A stretch of 64,000 nucleotides of DNA from the NCBI GenBank assembly GCA_902595065.1, contig CACJOM010000001.1, forward strand, positions 511,463-575,462, written 5' to 3'. This document shows positions 53,863 to 61,582 of this stretch, in pieces. Every line of letters begins with the position of its first letter. Position 1 is the first letter of the stretch. A program made the position numbers and the translations under genes. Origin of the DNA: an uncultured SAR86 cluster bacterium (GTDB lineage Bacteria > Pseudomonadota > Gammaproteobacteria > Magnimaribacterales > D2472). Under the pieces are notes generated by a model, which did not search any database, was not told the origin of the DNA, and was given only the letters and a program-made list of their open reading frames with translations.

Positions 53863-56022
53863 TTAAACACCGCCCATATTAGCGTTTTTAAAACTTAGTA
53901 GTTCAGCACGGTCCTCTGGAGCTGGAGCTTCGCCAAATGCTCCTGAATCTTCTGCTAATTTTTTTAACAATGGGGCAGGTTTCCAGAAATTTTCATCTAA
54001 CGCTGAAAACTCATTCATTTTCTCTATTACTTGAGTTAAACCTTGTTGATTTGCATAAAACATTGGGCCGCCTCTCCAAATTGGGAATCCATAACCACTT
54101 ATGTAGACTATATCCATATCCCCTGATCTTTGAGCTACACCTTCTTCCAAAATACGAGCACCCTCATTAACAAGAGCTAAAATACATCTATCTATAATTT
54201 CTTGATCAGAAATTTCTCTTCTTTCAATATTATTTTGATTAGATATTTCTTTATAAATCGCTTCGTTTTCTGGAGCAGGATTTGGAGCTCTAGAACCTTC
54301 AGAGTAATTATAAAATCCTTTTGAGGTTTTTTGCCCATACCGATCTTGCTCACACAATGCATCTGAAATTTTATTAGCGAGCGGAGTTTCAATTTTAGCT
54401 AACTTACGAGCTCTCCACCCAAGATCTAATCCAACCAAATCCATCATCCTGAATGGCCCCATGCTCATGCCGAATGACTCTAAAGCGCTATCAACTTGAT
54501 TTGGGAGAGCGCCTTCTAGTAAAAGCATATTTGCTTGGTATGTATATCCAGCTAACATTCTATTCCCGATGAATCCCGGAGCATTTAATGACACCACAGC
54601 TGCTTTACCCATCTTCTTACCAAGAGACATTACAGTTGCCATAGTTTCATCTGATGAATCTTTTCCCCTAACCACTTCAAGCAATCTCATAACATTTGCT
54701 GGACTAAAGAAGTGAGTACCTACTACCTTTCCAGGTCTTTTAGTTGCTGAAGCTATAGCATCTATATCTAGTCCAGAAGTATTAGATGCTAGGATCGCAT
54801 GATCCTTAGTAACAGAATCTAGGCTTTTAAATATTTCTTGTTTTAAATCAAGATTTTCATATACAGCTTCAACTGCAATATCAACGTCAGATAGATCGTC
54901 ATATGTTAGTGTTGGAGTTATTAAACCCATTACCATATCTTTTTGTTCTTGAGACATTCTTCCTCTGTCCACCATCATTTGATAATTTTTTTCTATAACT
55001 CCCATCCCTCTTTCTAGATTTTTTTCATCCTGGTCAAGAACTAAAACAGGTATACCAGCATTTGCAAAATTCATTGCGATTCCTCCACCCATTGTTCCGG
55101 AACCAATAATACCGGCTGAGTTTATTGGAAGAAGAGGGGTATCTTTTGGAATATCAGAAATTTTTGAAGCAGCGCGCTCACCAAAGAAAATATGAATCAT
55201 GGCTTCTCGTTGAGGATTCATTAGACACTCAAGAAAATAATCAGATTCTTTCTTCATCCCAACATCAAAATCATCTTCATTTATAGCAGCTTCTACACAG
55301 GCTATAATTTGACCAGGAGCAAATTGACCTCTTCTAGTTTTTGCTGCCAGAGCTTTAGCTTCCGCAAGAACATTTTCATCACCTCTAGCCTCAAGAACTT
55401 TTTCATTTTTATCTCTTACTTTGGGATGCTCATCTAACCCAATTTTATCCTGAAGAAAGGCAATTGCATCCTCCATAAGAGAGTTTTCTGATATTGCGTC
55501 AATTACGCCTTGCTGAAGAGCTTTTTTAGCTGACATTGGCGTACCAGCAATCATCATTTTTAATGCTTGTGATGGACCAATTAGCCTAGGAAGCCTTTGT
55601 GTACCGCCTGCACCTGGCAATAAGCCTAAATTTACTTCAGGAAGACCAACAATAGCCTTATTTGTTCCCATTCTATAATTACACACAAGGGCTGTTTCTA
55701 GACCGCCACCCAAAGCAGTTCCATTAATTGCAGCCAAAACCGGCTTTTTGCTGAATTCTATATCTTTTAGCGTAGTATGAAGGTCTGGTCCATCAGACTT
55801 TTGACCAAACTCTGAAATGTCTGCTCCAGCAATGAAAGAACGTCCTGCGCCTGTAAGGATAATTCCTTCAATTGAAACATCTTTATTTGCTTTTGCAATA
55901 TATTCTGCTAAACCTGCTCTAACACCGCTACTAAGCGGGTTAACTGGTGGGTTATCGACCTCTAAAATAGCAATATTTCCATTAACACTATAGTTAACCT
56001 TGCCTTTTAATTCATTTGTCAT
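53863..56022 (-). CDS. bifunctional enoyl-CoA hydratase / 3-hydroxyacyl-CoA dehydrogenase
   Basis: 719-residue beta-oxidation multienzyme. N-terminal crotonase domain (NPPVNPLSSGVRAGL, oxyanion regions GRSFIAGADISEF and GTALGGGLETAL, catalytic Glu in LPEVNLGLLPGAGGTQRLPRL), then NAD-binding domain (GSGTMGGGIAMNFANAG, SNTSGLDIDAIA, GTHFFSPANVMRLLEVV) and two HCDH C-terminal domains. The short linker and motif set resemble peroxisomal MFE1-type enzymes more than E. coli FadB. No thiolase (fadA) gene is adjacent. Confidence 0.9.
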   Translation of the reverse strand: MTNELKGKVNYSVNGNIAILEVDNPPVNPLSSGVRAGLAEYIAKANKDVSIEGIILTGAGRSFIAGADISEFGQKSDGPDLHTTLKDIEFSKKPVLAAINGTALGGGLETALVCNYRMGTNKAIVGLPEVNLGLLPGAGGTQRLPRLIGPSQALKMMIAGTPMSAKKALQQGVIDAISENSLMEDAIAFLQDKIGLDEHPKVRDKNEKVLEARGDENVLAEAKALAAKTRRGQFAPGQIIACVEAAINEDDFDVGMKKESDYFLECLMNPQREAMIHIFFGERAASKISDIPKDTPLLPINSAGIIGSGTMGGGIAMNFANAGIPVLVLDQDEKNLERGMGVIEKNYQMMVDRGRMSQEQKDMVMGLITPTLTYDDLSDVDIAVEAVYENLDLKQEIFKSLDSVTKDHAILASNTSGLDIDAIASATKRPGKVVGTHFFSPANVMRLLEVVRGKDSSDETMATVMSLGKKMGKAAVVSLNAPGFIGNRMLAGYTYQANMLLLEGALPNQVDSALESFGMSMGPFRMMDLVGLDLGWRARKLAKIETPLANKISDALCEQDRYGQKTSKGFYNYSEGSRAPNPAPENEAIYKEISNQNNIERREISDQEIIDRCILALVNEGARILEEGVAQRSGDMDIVYISGYGFPIWRGGPMFYANQQGLTQVIEKMNEFSALDENFWKPAPLLKKLAEDSGAFGEAPAPEDRAELLSFKNANMGGV

Positions 56023-56166
56023 AATTATCTCTGGGTTAAAAAATTAAAAGGAAATTATATATATTTTTAGAGCTTTGGGCTCAAATATGTTGATTCTATG
56101 TATATTAATTAAATAAATAAGAAATATTTATATATAAAAATAATTGATATTTATTTATCATTTTTA
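56023..56166. other. AT-rich spacer upstream of the beta-oxidation gene
   Basis: About 145 bp of nearly pure A/T sequence between the minus-strand beta-oxidation gene and the plus-strand promoter at 56167. It must include the promoter of the minus-strand gene, but many weak TATA-like hexamers make any choice arbitrary. I see no ORF, no strong hairpin and no repeat beyond simple AT tracts. Confidence 0.5.
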
Positions 56167-56194
56167 TTGATATATAGATATAAGTATGTATAAT
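56167..56194 (+). promoter_or_regulatory. near-consensus sigma70 promoter
   Basis: TTGATA (56167-56172), 16-bp spacer, TATAAT (56189-56194): 11 of 12 consensus bases. Predicted start about 56201, which is exactly where the leader hairpin begins. It is the best promoter I could find in the window. Confidence 0.7.
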
Positions 56195-56200
56195 AGTTTC

Positions 56201-56289
56201 TACCAACACTTCTCTCCCCCTATGATTTGTTGGTAATTCTCTGGAATTATGGAGGGCTAACGCCCTCCACCTCTTATTAAAGGTTAGTT
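56201..56289 (+). ncRNA. structured leader RNA or small RNA, unassigned
   Basis: Two strong hairpins start at the predicted transcription start. Hairpin 1: TACCAACA / TGTTGGTA, 8 bp (56201-56208 and 56228-56235) with a 19-nt loop containing CUCUCCCCC. Hairpin 2: TGGAGGGC / GCCCTCCA, 8 bp (56250-56257 and 56262-56269), loop TAAC. The pyrimidine loop of hairpin 1 (CUCUCC) is complementary, with one G-U, to GGAGGG of hairpin 2, so a competing fold is possible. Hairpin 2 is followed by CCTCTTATT, a poor terminator tail. It precedes a mini-ORF and the peroxidase gene. I do not recognise a known family. Confidence 0.55.
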
Positions 56290-56379
56290 ATGAAATCACA
56301 GTTAGTTGAAAAAGTTGAGTTAGTTGCATTAGTTTCTATATTTATTTCATCTGTTTACGCTATTTCTCCATTAGTGTAA
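56290..56379 (+). CDS. 29-residue hydrophobic mini-protein or leader peptide
   Basis: ATG at 56290 with AAAGG six bases upstream, TAA at 56377-56379. The peptide starts MKSQLVEKVE and continues as one hydrophobic stretch (about 11-22) ending VYA-IS, like a signal peptide or a tiny membrane protein. It sits between the structured leader and the peroxidase, whose start is 10 bp after this stop. No homologue is recognised; function unknown. Confidence 0.5.
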   Translation: MKSQLVEKVELVALVSIFISSVYAISPLV

Positions 56380-56389
56380 TATTCAAAGG

Positions 56390-56914
56390 ATGAAAAATCT
56401 TTTTATCCTCACTTTTTTGTTATTTACATCTTCTTCTTTTGCCTGCTCTGATATATTAAATAGTACTTTAAGAGTTTTGGATTCAGATGATGAAAAAAAT
56501 CTGTGTGAATACTCTGGAAATGTTGTTCTAGTGGTAAATGTAGCCAGCAGATGTGGTTACACGCCTCAATATGCAGCTCTTCAAAGAATTTATTCAAAAT
56601 ATAAGGATGATGGTTTTGTAGTTATTGGGATACCATCAAGAGATTTTAAACAAGAGTTTTCTGAAGAAGCAAAAGTTGCAGAATTTTGTAGTACAGAGTA
56701 CGGAGTTGATTTCCCAATGTTTGCTACTGCAAAAGTTAAGGGAAAAAATGCTCATCCATTTTATAAAAAGCTTATAGCAGCATCAGGCAAAGAGCCTAGG
56801 TGGAATTTTGCAAAATATTTAATTGGTAGAGACGGCGAAGTAATAGATCATTATAAATCTAGAGTAACGCCAGAATCTGAGAAACTAGTTTCTGCAATAA
56901 CTGCAGTACTCTAA
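56390..56914 (+). CDS. glutathione peroxidase family protein, exported
   Basis: Thiol peroxidase of the GPx fold, 174 residues. Signal peptide about 1-18 (FLLFTSSSFA), then VNVASRCGYTPQY with peroxidatic Cys55 (not selenocysteine), FPMFATAKVKG and WNFAKYLIGRDGE, the catalytic Trp/Asn block. Export suggests a periplasmic role against peroxides, possibly linked to the oxidase-rich membrane. AAAGG abuts the ATG with no spacing, so translation may rely on the mini-ORF just upstream. Stop overlaps convergent rpiA in CTAA. Confidence 0.88.
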   Translation: MKNLFILTFLLFTSSSFACSDILNSTLRVLDSDDEKNLCEYSGNVVLVVNVASRCGYTPQYAALQRIYSKYKDDGFVVIGIPSRDFKQEFSEEAKVAEFCSTEYGVDFPMFATAKVKGKNAHPFYKKLIAASGKEPRWNFAKYLIGRDGEVIDHYKSRVTPESEKLVSAITAVL

Positions 56915-57552
56915 TCCTTTCCTACAATTACTTTCTGGGGTTTGCAGTTTGCAAATAAACCATTGTCTAGGACTCCTGGGATTAAGTTAATTCTTTGCTC
57001 TAGATTTAACGGATCTATTATTTTTAAATCTGAAACATCTAAAATTTGATTCCCTTGGTCAGTTATAAAATCTTTTCTTAGCTCAGGCACTCCTCCAATT
57101 TTTACAATTTCACGAGCTACAAAACTTCTGCTCTTAATCATTACTTCCAACGGAAGAGGGAAATTGCCCAAAGTGCTTACAAGTTTTGATTCATCAACAA
57201 TGCATACAAATTCATTTGATGCGGTTGCAACAATCTTTTCTCTTGTATGGGCACCGCCTCCGCCTTTTATAAGATTATGATTTTTATCCACTTCATCCGC
57301 ACCATCTACATATACAAGAATTTCATTCACATCATTTAACTCATAAACTTCGATACCAGAACTTTCTAATAATTTAGTAGATGCTTCAGAGCTAGACACA
57401 GCCCCCTTAAATATATGTTGGATTTTGGCTAGCTCTTTAATAAAGTAATTAACTGTTGACCCAGTACCAACTCCAATGATTGAATCTAGAGAAATTTTTG
57501 GCTTTATGTATTCAATTGCTTCAATTGAAGCATTTAATTTTGCAATGCTCAT
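56911..57552 (-). CDS. rpiA: ribose-5-phosphate isomerase A
   Basis: Pentose phosphate isomerase. 213 residues; GVGTGSTVNYFIKEL, DGADEVDKNHNLIKGGGGA and the C-terminal GVLDNGLFA region. Divergent from ilvA with only 24 bp between start codons, a conserved pairing. Confidence 0.95.
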   Translation of the reverse strand: MSIAKLNASIEAIEYIKPKISLDSIIGVGTGSTVNYFIKELAKIQHIFKGAVSSSEASTKLLESSGIEVYELNDVNEILVYVDGADEVDKNHNLIKGGGGAHTREKIVATASNEFVCIVDESKLVSTLGNFPLPLEVMIKSRSFVAREIVKIGGVPELRKDFITDQGNQILDVSDLKIIDPLNLEQRINLIPGVLDNGLFANCKPQKVIVGKD

Positions 57553-57558
57553 TATGGG

Positions 57559-57565
57559 TATAATA
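57559..57565. promoter_or_regulatory. overlapping divergent -10 elements for rpiA and ilvA
   Basis: TATAAT on the plus strand (57559-57564) overlaps TATTAT on the minus strand (57565-57560). Each ends only about 8-12 bp before the respective start codon, so both messages would be leaderless or nearly so; neither gene has a visible ribosome-binding site. Confidence 0.4.
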
Positions 57566-57576
57566 CTTAAATTATT

Positions 57577-59124
57577 ATGCGACTTAAAATAAAAAAATCA
57601 GGCTCATACAAATTTTCTAAAAAATATTTAGATCTCATAGCTGAATCTAAAGTATACGATGTTGCAGAAAATACACCTATGACCTTTGCTAGCAATTTAT
57701 CCAGCAAATTAAAGAATGAGGTTTTTCTAAAACGCGAGGATATGCAACCAATTTTTTCTTTTAAGATTAGGGGTGCTTACAACAAGATTGCTAATTTAAG
57801 CGAGCAGCAGCAAAAACGAGGTGTCTTGACGGCATCAGCAGGCAATCACGCTCAAGGTGTTGCCAACGCATGTAAGAAGCTAAATATCCCATGCTTTATA
57901 GTCATGCCGGTGACAACTCCTGAAATTAAAGTGAAATCTGTTAGGAGATTTGGTGCAAAAGTCCTGCTGCATGGAGATAATTTTGATCAAGCTTCAAAAA
58001 AAGCTATTCAAATGGCAAGAGAGAAAAAGCTTGAATTTATTGAAGCATTTGATGATCCATTTACTATAGCTGGCCAAGGCACAGTGGGAAAAGAAATTTT
58101 TGATGCAGACAAAGACTTAGATGTTATTTTTGTTCCTGTTGGTGGAGGGGGTCTCTTAGCGGGTATAAGTGCATGGGCCGCACAAACTCAGACAAAGACA
58201 AAAGTTTATGGTGTTGAGGTTGAGGATTCGGCATGTTTGGTTGAGGCAATTAAGGCTGATAAAAGAGTTAGGCTAAGAGAGGTTGGATTATTTGCAGACG
58301 GAGTAGCAGTCGAACGAATTGGAAAACATAACTTTGATGTTATTAAAGAGTGTGTTGATGGAGTGATTACTGTAAGCATTGATGAGCTATGCGCTGCAGT
58401 AAAAGATATTTTTGAAGATACAAGAGTTCTTTCTGAGCCAGCTGGCGCTCTTGCCTTAGCAGGGCTTAAAAAATATGCCACAAAAATTTCAAATAAACGT
58501 CTATTGGCTATTAGCAGTGGAGCAAATGTTAATTTTGAAAGACTTAGCTATATTGTTGAAAGATCTGAGGTTGGAGAAAACAGAGAAAAACTTCTTAGCA
58601 TCAATATTCCAGAAAAGCCTGGAAGTTTTTTAAAGCTATGCAAGGTCTTTGGGCGATCACAGATCACAGAGTTTAATTATAGATTTGCTAACAAAATCGA
58701 TGCCCATGTCCTGGTAGGAATTAAAACTGAAAATGAAGATGCGTTTAAAAAAATTAAAACAAAACTTTCAAAGAATAAGTTTAAATTTACTGATTTAACA
58801 AAGAATCAAATCTCTAATGACCATCTTCGACATATGGTTGGAGGACACAAGAGTGTTATTTCAGAAAGAGATTCCGAGAGAGTATATAGATGCCAATTTC
58901 CAGTAAGACCGGGAGCCTTGATGGGGTTCTTGAAAGACTTTGGCTCTAATTGGAATATTTCTTTATTTCATTACAGAAATCTTGGAGCAGCATTTGCGAA
59001 TGTATTGATAGGAATAGAGGACAAGAATCATTCTAGAGGAGCCTTAGAAAAGCATCTTAAATCTCTAGACTATATTTTCGTCGAGGAAACAGACAATTCT
59101 GCTTATAAGGAGTTTTTAAGATAA
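57577..59124 (+). CDS. ilvA: threonine ammonia-lyase, biosynthetic
   Basis: PLP enzyme giving 2-oxobutanoate for isoleucine. 515 residues: catalytic domain with PLP Lys63 (FSFKIRGAYNK), SAGNHAQGVA, glycine loop PVGGGGLLAG, and SGANVNFERLSYI; then two ACT-like regulatory domains (about 335-405 and 430-500), indicating isoleucine/valine feedback control as in E. coli IlvA. Stop overlaps the next start by one base (TAATG). Confidence 0.95.
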   Translation: MRLKIKKSGSYKFSKKYLDLIAESKVYDVAENTPMTFASNLSSKLKNEVFLKREDMQPIFSFKIRGAYNKIANLSEQQQKRGVLTASAGNHAQGVANACKKLNIPCFIVMPVTTPEIKVKSVRRFGAKVLLHGDNFDQASKKAIQMAREKKLEFIEAFDDPFTIAGQGTVGKEIFDADKDLDVIFVPVGGGGLLAGISAWAAQTQTKTKVYGVEVEDSACLVEAIKADKRVRLREVGLFADGVAVERIGKHNFDVIKECVDGVITVSIDELCAAVKDIFEDTRVLSEPAGALALAGLKKYATKISNKRLLAISSGANVNFERLSYIVERSEVGENREKLLSINIPEKPGSFLKLCKVFGRSQITEFNYRFANKIDAHVLVGIKTENEDAFKKIKTKLSKNKFKFTDLTKNQISNDHLRHMVGGHKSVISERDSERVYRCQFPVRPGALMGFLKDFGSNWNISLFHYRNLGAAFANVLIGIEDKNHSRGALEKHLKSLDYIFVEETDNSAYKEFLR

Positions 59125-60245
59125 TGATCAAAGAGTTTGAAATTTTTATTCCTGATGAAAAAATCGAATTACTAAATAAAAAAATAGATTTAACTCGATG
59201 GCCCGATGAAATTAATGATAATCGATGGACTCTTGGCACAAAGAAATCTTACCTTCAAGAAGCAGTCACAACTTGGAGGAGTAGTTTTGATTGGAGAAAA
59301 CATGAAGCAAAATTAAATGAAGCTGGAAGTTTCAAATATAAAAGCAATTCAGGGCTTGAGCTTCATTACTTGCACAAAAAATCTGGTTCAAATAATGCGA
59401 TACCACTTTTGCTCACGCATGGTTGGCCAGGAAGTGTTCAAGAATTTCTTAAGATGATGCCGCTATTAATTAATGGTAAAGATGGAATAGAATTTGATGT
59501 GGTTTGCCCGGCAATTCCTGGGTATGGATTTTCAGATAAACCCACTGAACGCGGTATGAATGCTCAGGAGGTTGCTAAACTTGAAAATGAGCTAATGCTT
59601 GCATTGGGTTATGAAAAATATATTGCTCAAGGAGGGGACTGGGGTTCAATGATAACAAAATGGATAGCAGAGCTTTTTCCAGAAAATTGTTTAGGCATTC
59701 ATTTAAATTTAGTTATAGCTTTTCCACCCGAAGGACAAGACCCCTTAGAGGGAGTTTCGGCTGAAGAAGCTGAGGGTATGAAAAATATAGAGAAATATCA
59801 AGCAACAGGATATGGATATTTCGCAATTCAAAGCACTAAGCCCCAAACAGTTGGATATGGCTTAAATGATTCTCCAGTTGGCTTGGCTGCATGGATCATT
59901 GAGAAATTTCATGGCTGGACAAAAGAAGATACAGACAAGCTGGTTGTATCGCTTGATGAGATTTTGGCTATCGTATCTTTATATTGGTATACAGAATCTA
60001 TAACTTCCTCAGCAAGATTTTATTTTGAGAATGGGCCATTAGGATTTACATTTAATCCAGTATCTCAGCCGATGGCTGGAGCTATCTTTGAAAATGAAAT
60101 TGCTAGACCGCCAAAAGCCTGGGCAGAAAAGATTTACAATATTGTTCAATGGAATCAATATCCAGGAGGCCATTTTGCAGCATTAGAGAACCCTGATATT
60201 CTTGCAAACGATATTTTTAGCTTTGTAGCTAAATTGGAAATTTAA
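59124..60245 (+). CDS. microsomal-type epoxide hydrolase
   Basis: 373-residue alpha/beta hydrolase with the N-terminal EHN domain (RWPDEINDNRWTLG, then W-rich linker) seen in microsomal/juvenile-hormone-type epoxide hydrolases. Oxyanion motif HGWPGS (99-104), nucleophile Asp172 in GGDWGS, catalytic His in YPGGHFAALE near the C-terminus, and a lid Tyr region ALYWYTESI written SLYWYTESI. Likely hydrolyses lipid, terpenoid or xenobiotic epoxides; natural substrate unknown. TAATG overlap with ilvA suggests coupled translation. Confidence 0.87.
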   Translation: MIKEFEIFIPDEKIELLNKKIDLTRWPDEINDNRWTLGTKKSYLQEAVTTWRSSFDWRKHEAKLNEAGSFKYKSNSGLELHYLHKKSGSNNAIPLLLTHGWPGSVQEFLKMMPLLINGKDGIEFDVVCPAIPGYGFSDKPTERGMNAQEVAKLENELMLALGYEKYIAQGGDWGSMITKWIAELFPENCLGIHLNLVIAFPPEGQDPLEGVSAEEAEGMKNIEKYQATGYGYFAIQSTKPQTVGYGLNDSPVGLAAWIIEKFHGWTKEDTDKLVVSLDEILAIVSLYWYTESITSSARFYFENGPLGFTFNPVSQPMAGAIFENEIARPPKAWAEKIYNIVQWNQYPGGHFAALENPDILANDIFSFVAKLEI

Positions 60246-60248
60246 TAG

Positions 60249-60815
60249 CTAAGAAAATTTTTTAATCTGAAGCTCAGAAAATACTATATCTAATTTTAAA
60301 TCATGTGCTTCATTGATGGAGTCATCAATAAATTGAAAATCATAAATTAAACCAACTAATAGGGGTCTATTATTGCTTTGAATAACAGATTCTAAAAATC
60401 TATCATAATAACCTCCACCATATCCAAGCCTATAGCCGTTTTTATCTACACCAACTGTTGGAATGATAATAATCTCATGGTCAATTGGGTGTATTTCTTC
60501 TCCGTCTGAAGGTTCAAAAATATCATATTTATTTTTGCATAGTCGCATTAAATTCTGAGGGGCAATTAAACGCATCGAATGATTGGACCCAACTCTTGGG
60601 AAGGTTGTTAAAAGATTCTTTTTAATTCTTGTGTGAGTAAGAATTTCTGGATTGACTTCATTTCTTGTAGAAAAATAACTTCCTAACGTTTTGATAATAC
60701 TCAAGTTCAATTCTAAGTCAGCTACTTTTAAAATTGTCTTTGAGAGGCTTAAAGCCTCAGTTAAACCTAAAGCATTTCTTTTTTGGAGAATAGAATTTCT
60801 ATATTTGGCTTTCAC
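60249..60815 (-). CDS. fau: 5-formyltetrahydrofolate cyclo-ligase
   Basis: Converts 5-formyl-THF to 5,10-methenyl-THF. RNSILQKRNAL N-terminus, YGGGYYDRFLE ATP/substrate motif near the C-terminal third, GLIYDFQF. The frame is open to a GTG at 60842, but that stretch is the 3' strand of 6S RNA; I prefer the GTG at 60815 (MKAKYRNS), giving 188 residues. Follows the 6S gene as in E. coli (ygfA). Confidence 0.88.
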   Translation of the reverse strand: MKAKYRNSILQKRNALGLTEALSLSKTILKVADLELNLSIIKTLGSYFSTRNEVNPEILTHTRIKKNLLTTFPRVGSNHSMRLIAPQNLMRLCKNKYDIFEPSDGEEIHPIDHEIIIIPTVGVDKNGYRLGYGGGYYDRFLESVIQSNNRPLLVGLIYDFQFIDDSINEAHDLKLDIVFSELQIKKFS

Positions 60816-60824
60816 ACTTGTGTT

Positions 60825-60998
60825 AACTAGTAACCAATTCACCGCTACTCATCGTTACCTGAACCGAAAGCTCAGGTGGTGAAGCTCTTACTGCATCAGG
60901 CTTCCCTCAATGGTAATGCACAACAACAGCAGTGGAAAATCACCTTTAAATATATTATCGGTTCAAAGAATCTCGATAAGTTGGCGAATGAACCAGTT
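60825..60998 (-). ncRNA. ssrS: 6S RNA
   Basis: The zapA-fau spacer carries 6S RNA. On the minus strand 5' and 3' ends form a long interrupted terminal helix: AACUGGU/ACUAGUU, UUCGCC/GGUGAA and CUUAUCG/CGAUGAG. The interior has GAACCGAUAAUAU (5' side of the bubble) and GGGAAGCCU, plus the distal hairpin CACCUGAGC..GGUUCAGGUAA, all matching gammaproteobacterial 6S layout. About 174 nt, normal size. It binds the sigma70 holoenzyme, mimicking an open promoter. Confidence 0.9.
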
Positions 60999-61004
60999 GG
61001 TTAC

Positions 61005-61010
61005 ATTATA
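61005..61010 (-). promoter_or_regulatory. -10 box of 6S RNA
   Basis: TATAAT on the minus strand, ending 6-7 bp before the inferred 5' end of 6S RNA at 60998. No clear -35 hexamer is present at the expected distance. Confidence 0.55.
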
Positions 61011-61039
61011 GATCAGTTGATTTATAAGAGAAGATAATT

Positions 61040-61309
61040 TTAATCAAGAGACTTCTTAATTTTTGCAACAAGATCGTTGAGATTCTTTTCCTCAGTCTTT
61101 GAAAGCATGCTTCCTTCTTGTGGGAGTTGACTTTTAAAAGCCAAATCTAGGCTTGTCAAAATCAAGGCATTTGATTTATCCGGAATTGAGTCTATTTGCT
61201 CATTTAATATTTCAGCTGCCTTGATTAACCCTTCCTTATCTTTTGGCGGGCAAGCAATTGATATCTTTTTGCCCATGATCATTAGATCTAAAATTTCCTT
61301 ATTGCTCAT
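61040..61309 (-). CDS. zapA: cell division protein ZapA
   Basis: 89-residue FtsZ-ring stabiliser. Starts with the family pattern LMIMGKKISIACPPKDKEGLIKAAEILNEQI and ends in a coiled-coil helix, shorter than E. coli ZapA (109). Overlaps the upstream small gene by 11 bp and lies before 6S RNA, the conserved order. Confidence 0.88.
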   Translation of the reverse strand: MSNKEILDLMIMGKKISIACPPKDKEGLIKAAEILNEQIDSIPDKSNALILTSLDLAFKSQLPQEGSMLSKTEEKNLNDLVAKIKKSLD

Positions 61310-61511
61310 GTGATTTAATAATTTTAGCTAGCTTGGCATTCACTTTTTCAAGCTTCTTGATTTCATTTGCTTGAACAAGTTTATGTTTCTTCCATTCTCT
61401 TTCTTTTTTGATGTAAGTATCAATAATGCCTTTTTGTTCATTGAACCTTTTTAAAAGCTTTTCTGTGCTTTTGATTAAAATGCTAATTGAACTTTTTGAA
61501 TCTTCACTCAT
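61299..61511 (-). CDS. ZapB-like coiled-coil protein (TIGR02449 family)
   Basis: 70-residue, nearly all-helical, charged protein (ILIKSTEKLLKRFNEQKG..., KKLEKVNAKLAKIIKSHE). The small coiled-coil gene in front of zapA in gammaproteobacteria is the TIGR02449/ZapB-like family, which this matches in size, composition and place. A role in the divisome is inferred. Divergent from pepP (71-bp spacer). Confidence 0.75.
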   Translation of the reverse strand: MSEDSKSSISILIKSTEKLLKRFNEQKGIIDTYIKKEREWKKHKLVQANEIKKLEKVNAKLAKIIKSHEQ

Positions 61512-61582
61512 ATAGATATATTAAGTTTAAGTCTTAGTATGTAAATAGGGAAGTTTGAAAAAGAAAAGAGTAGAATGAGCAC

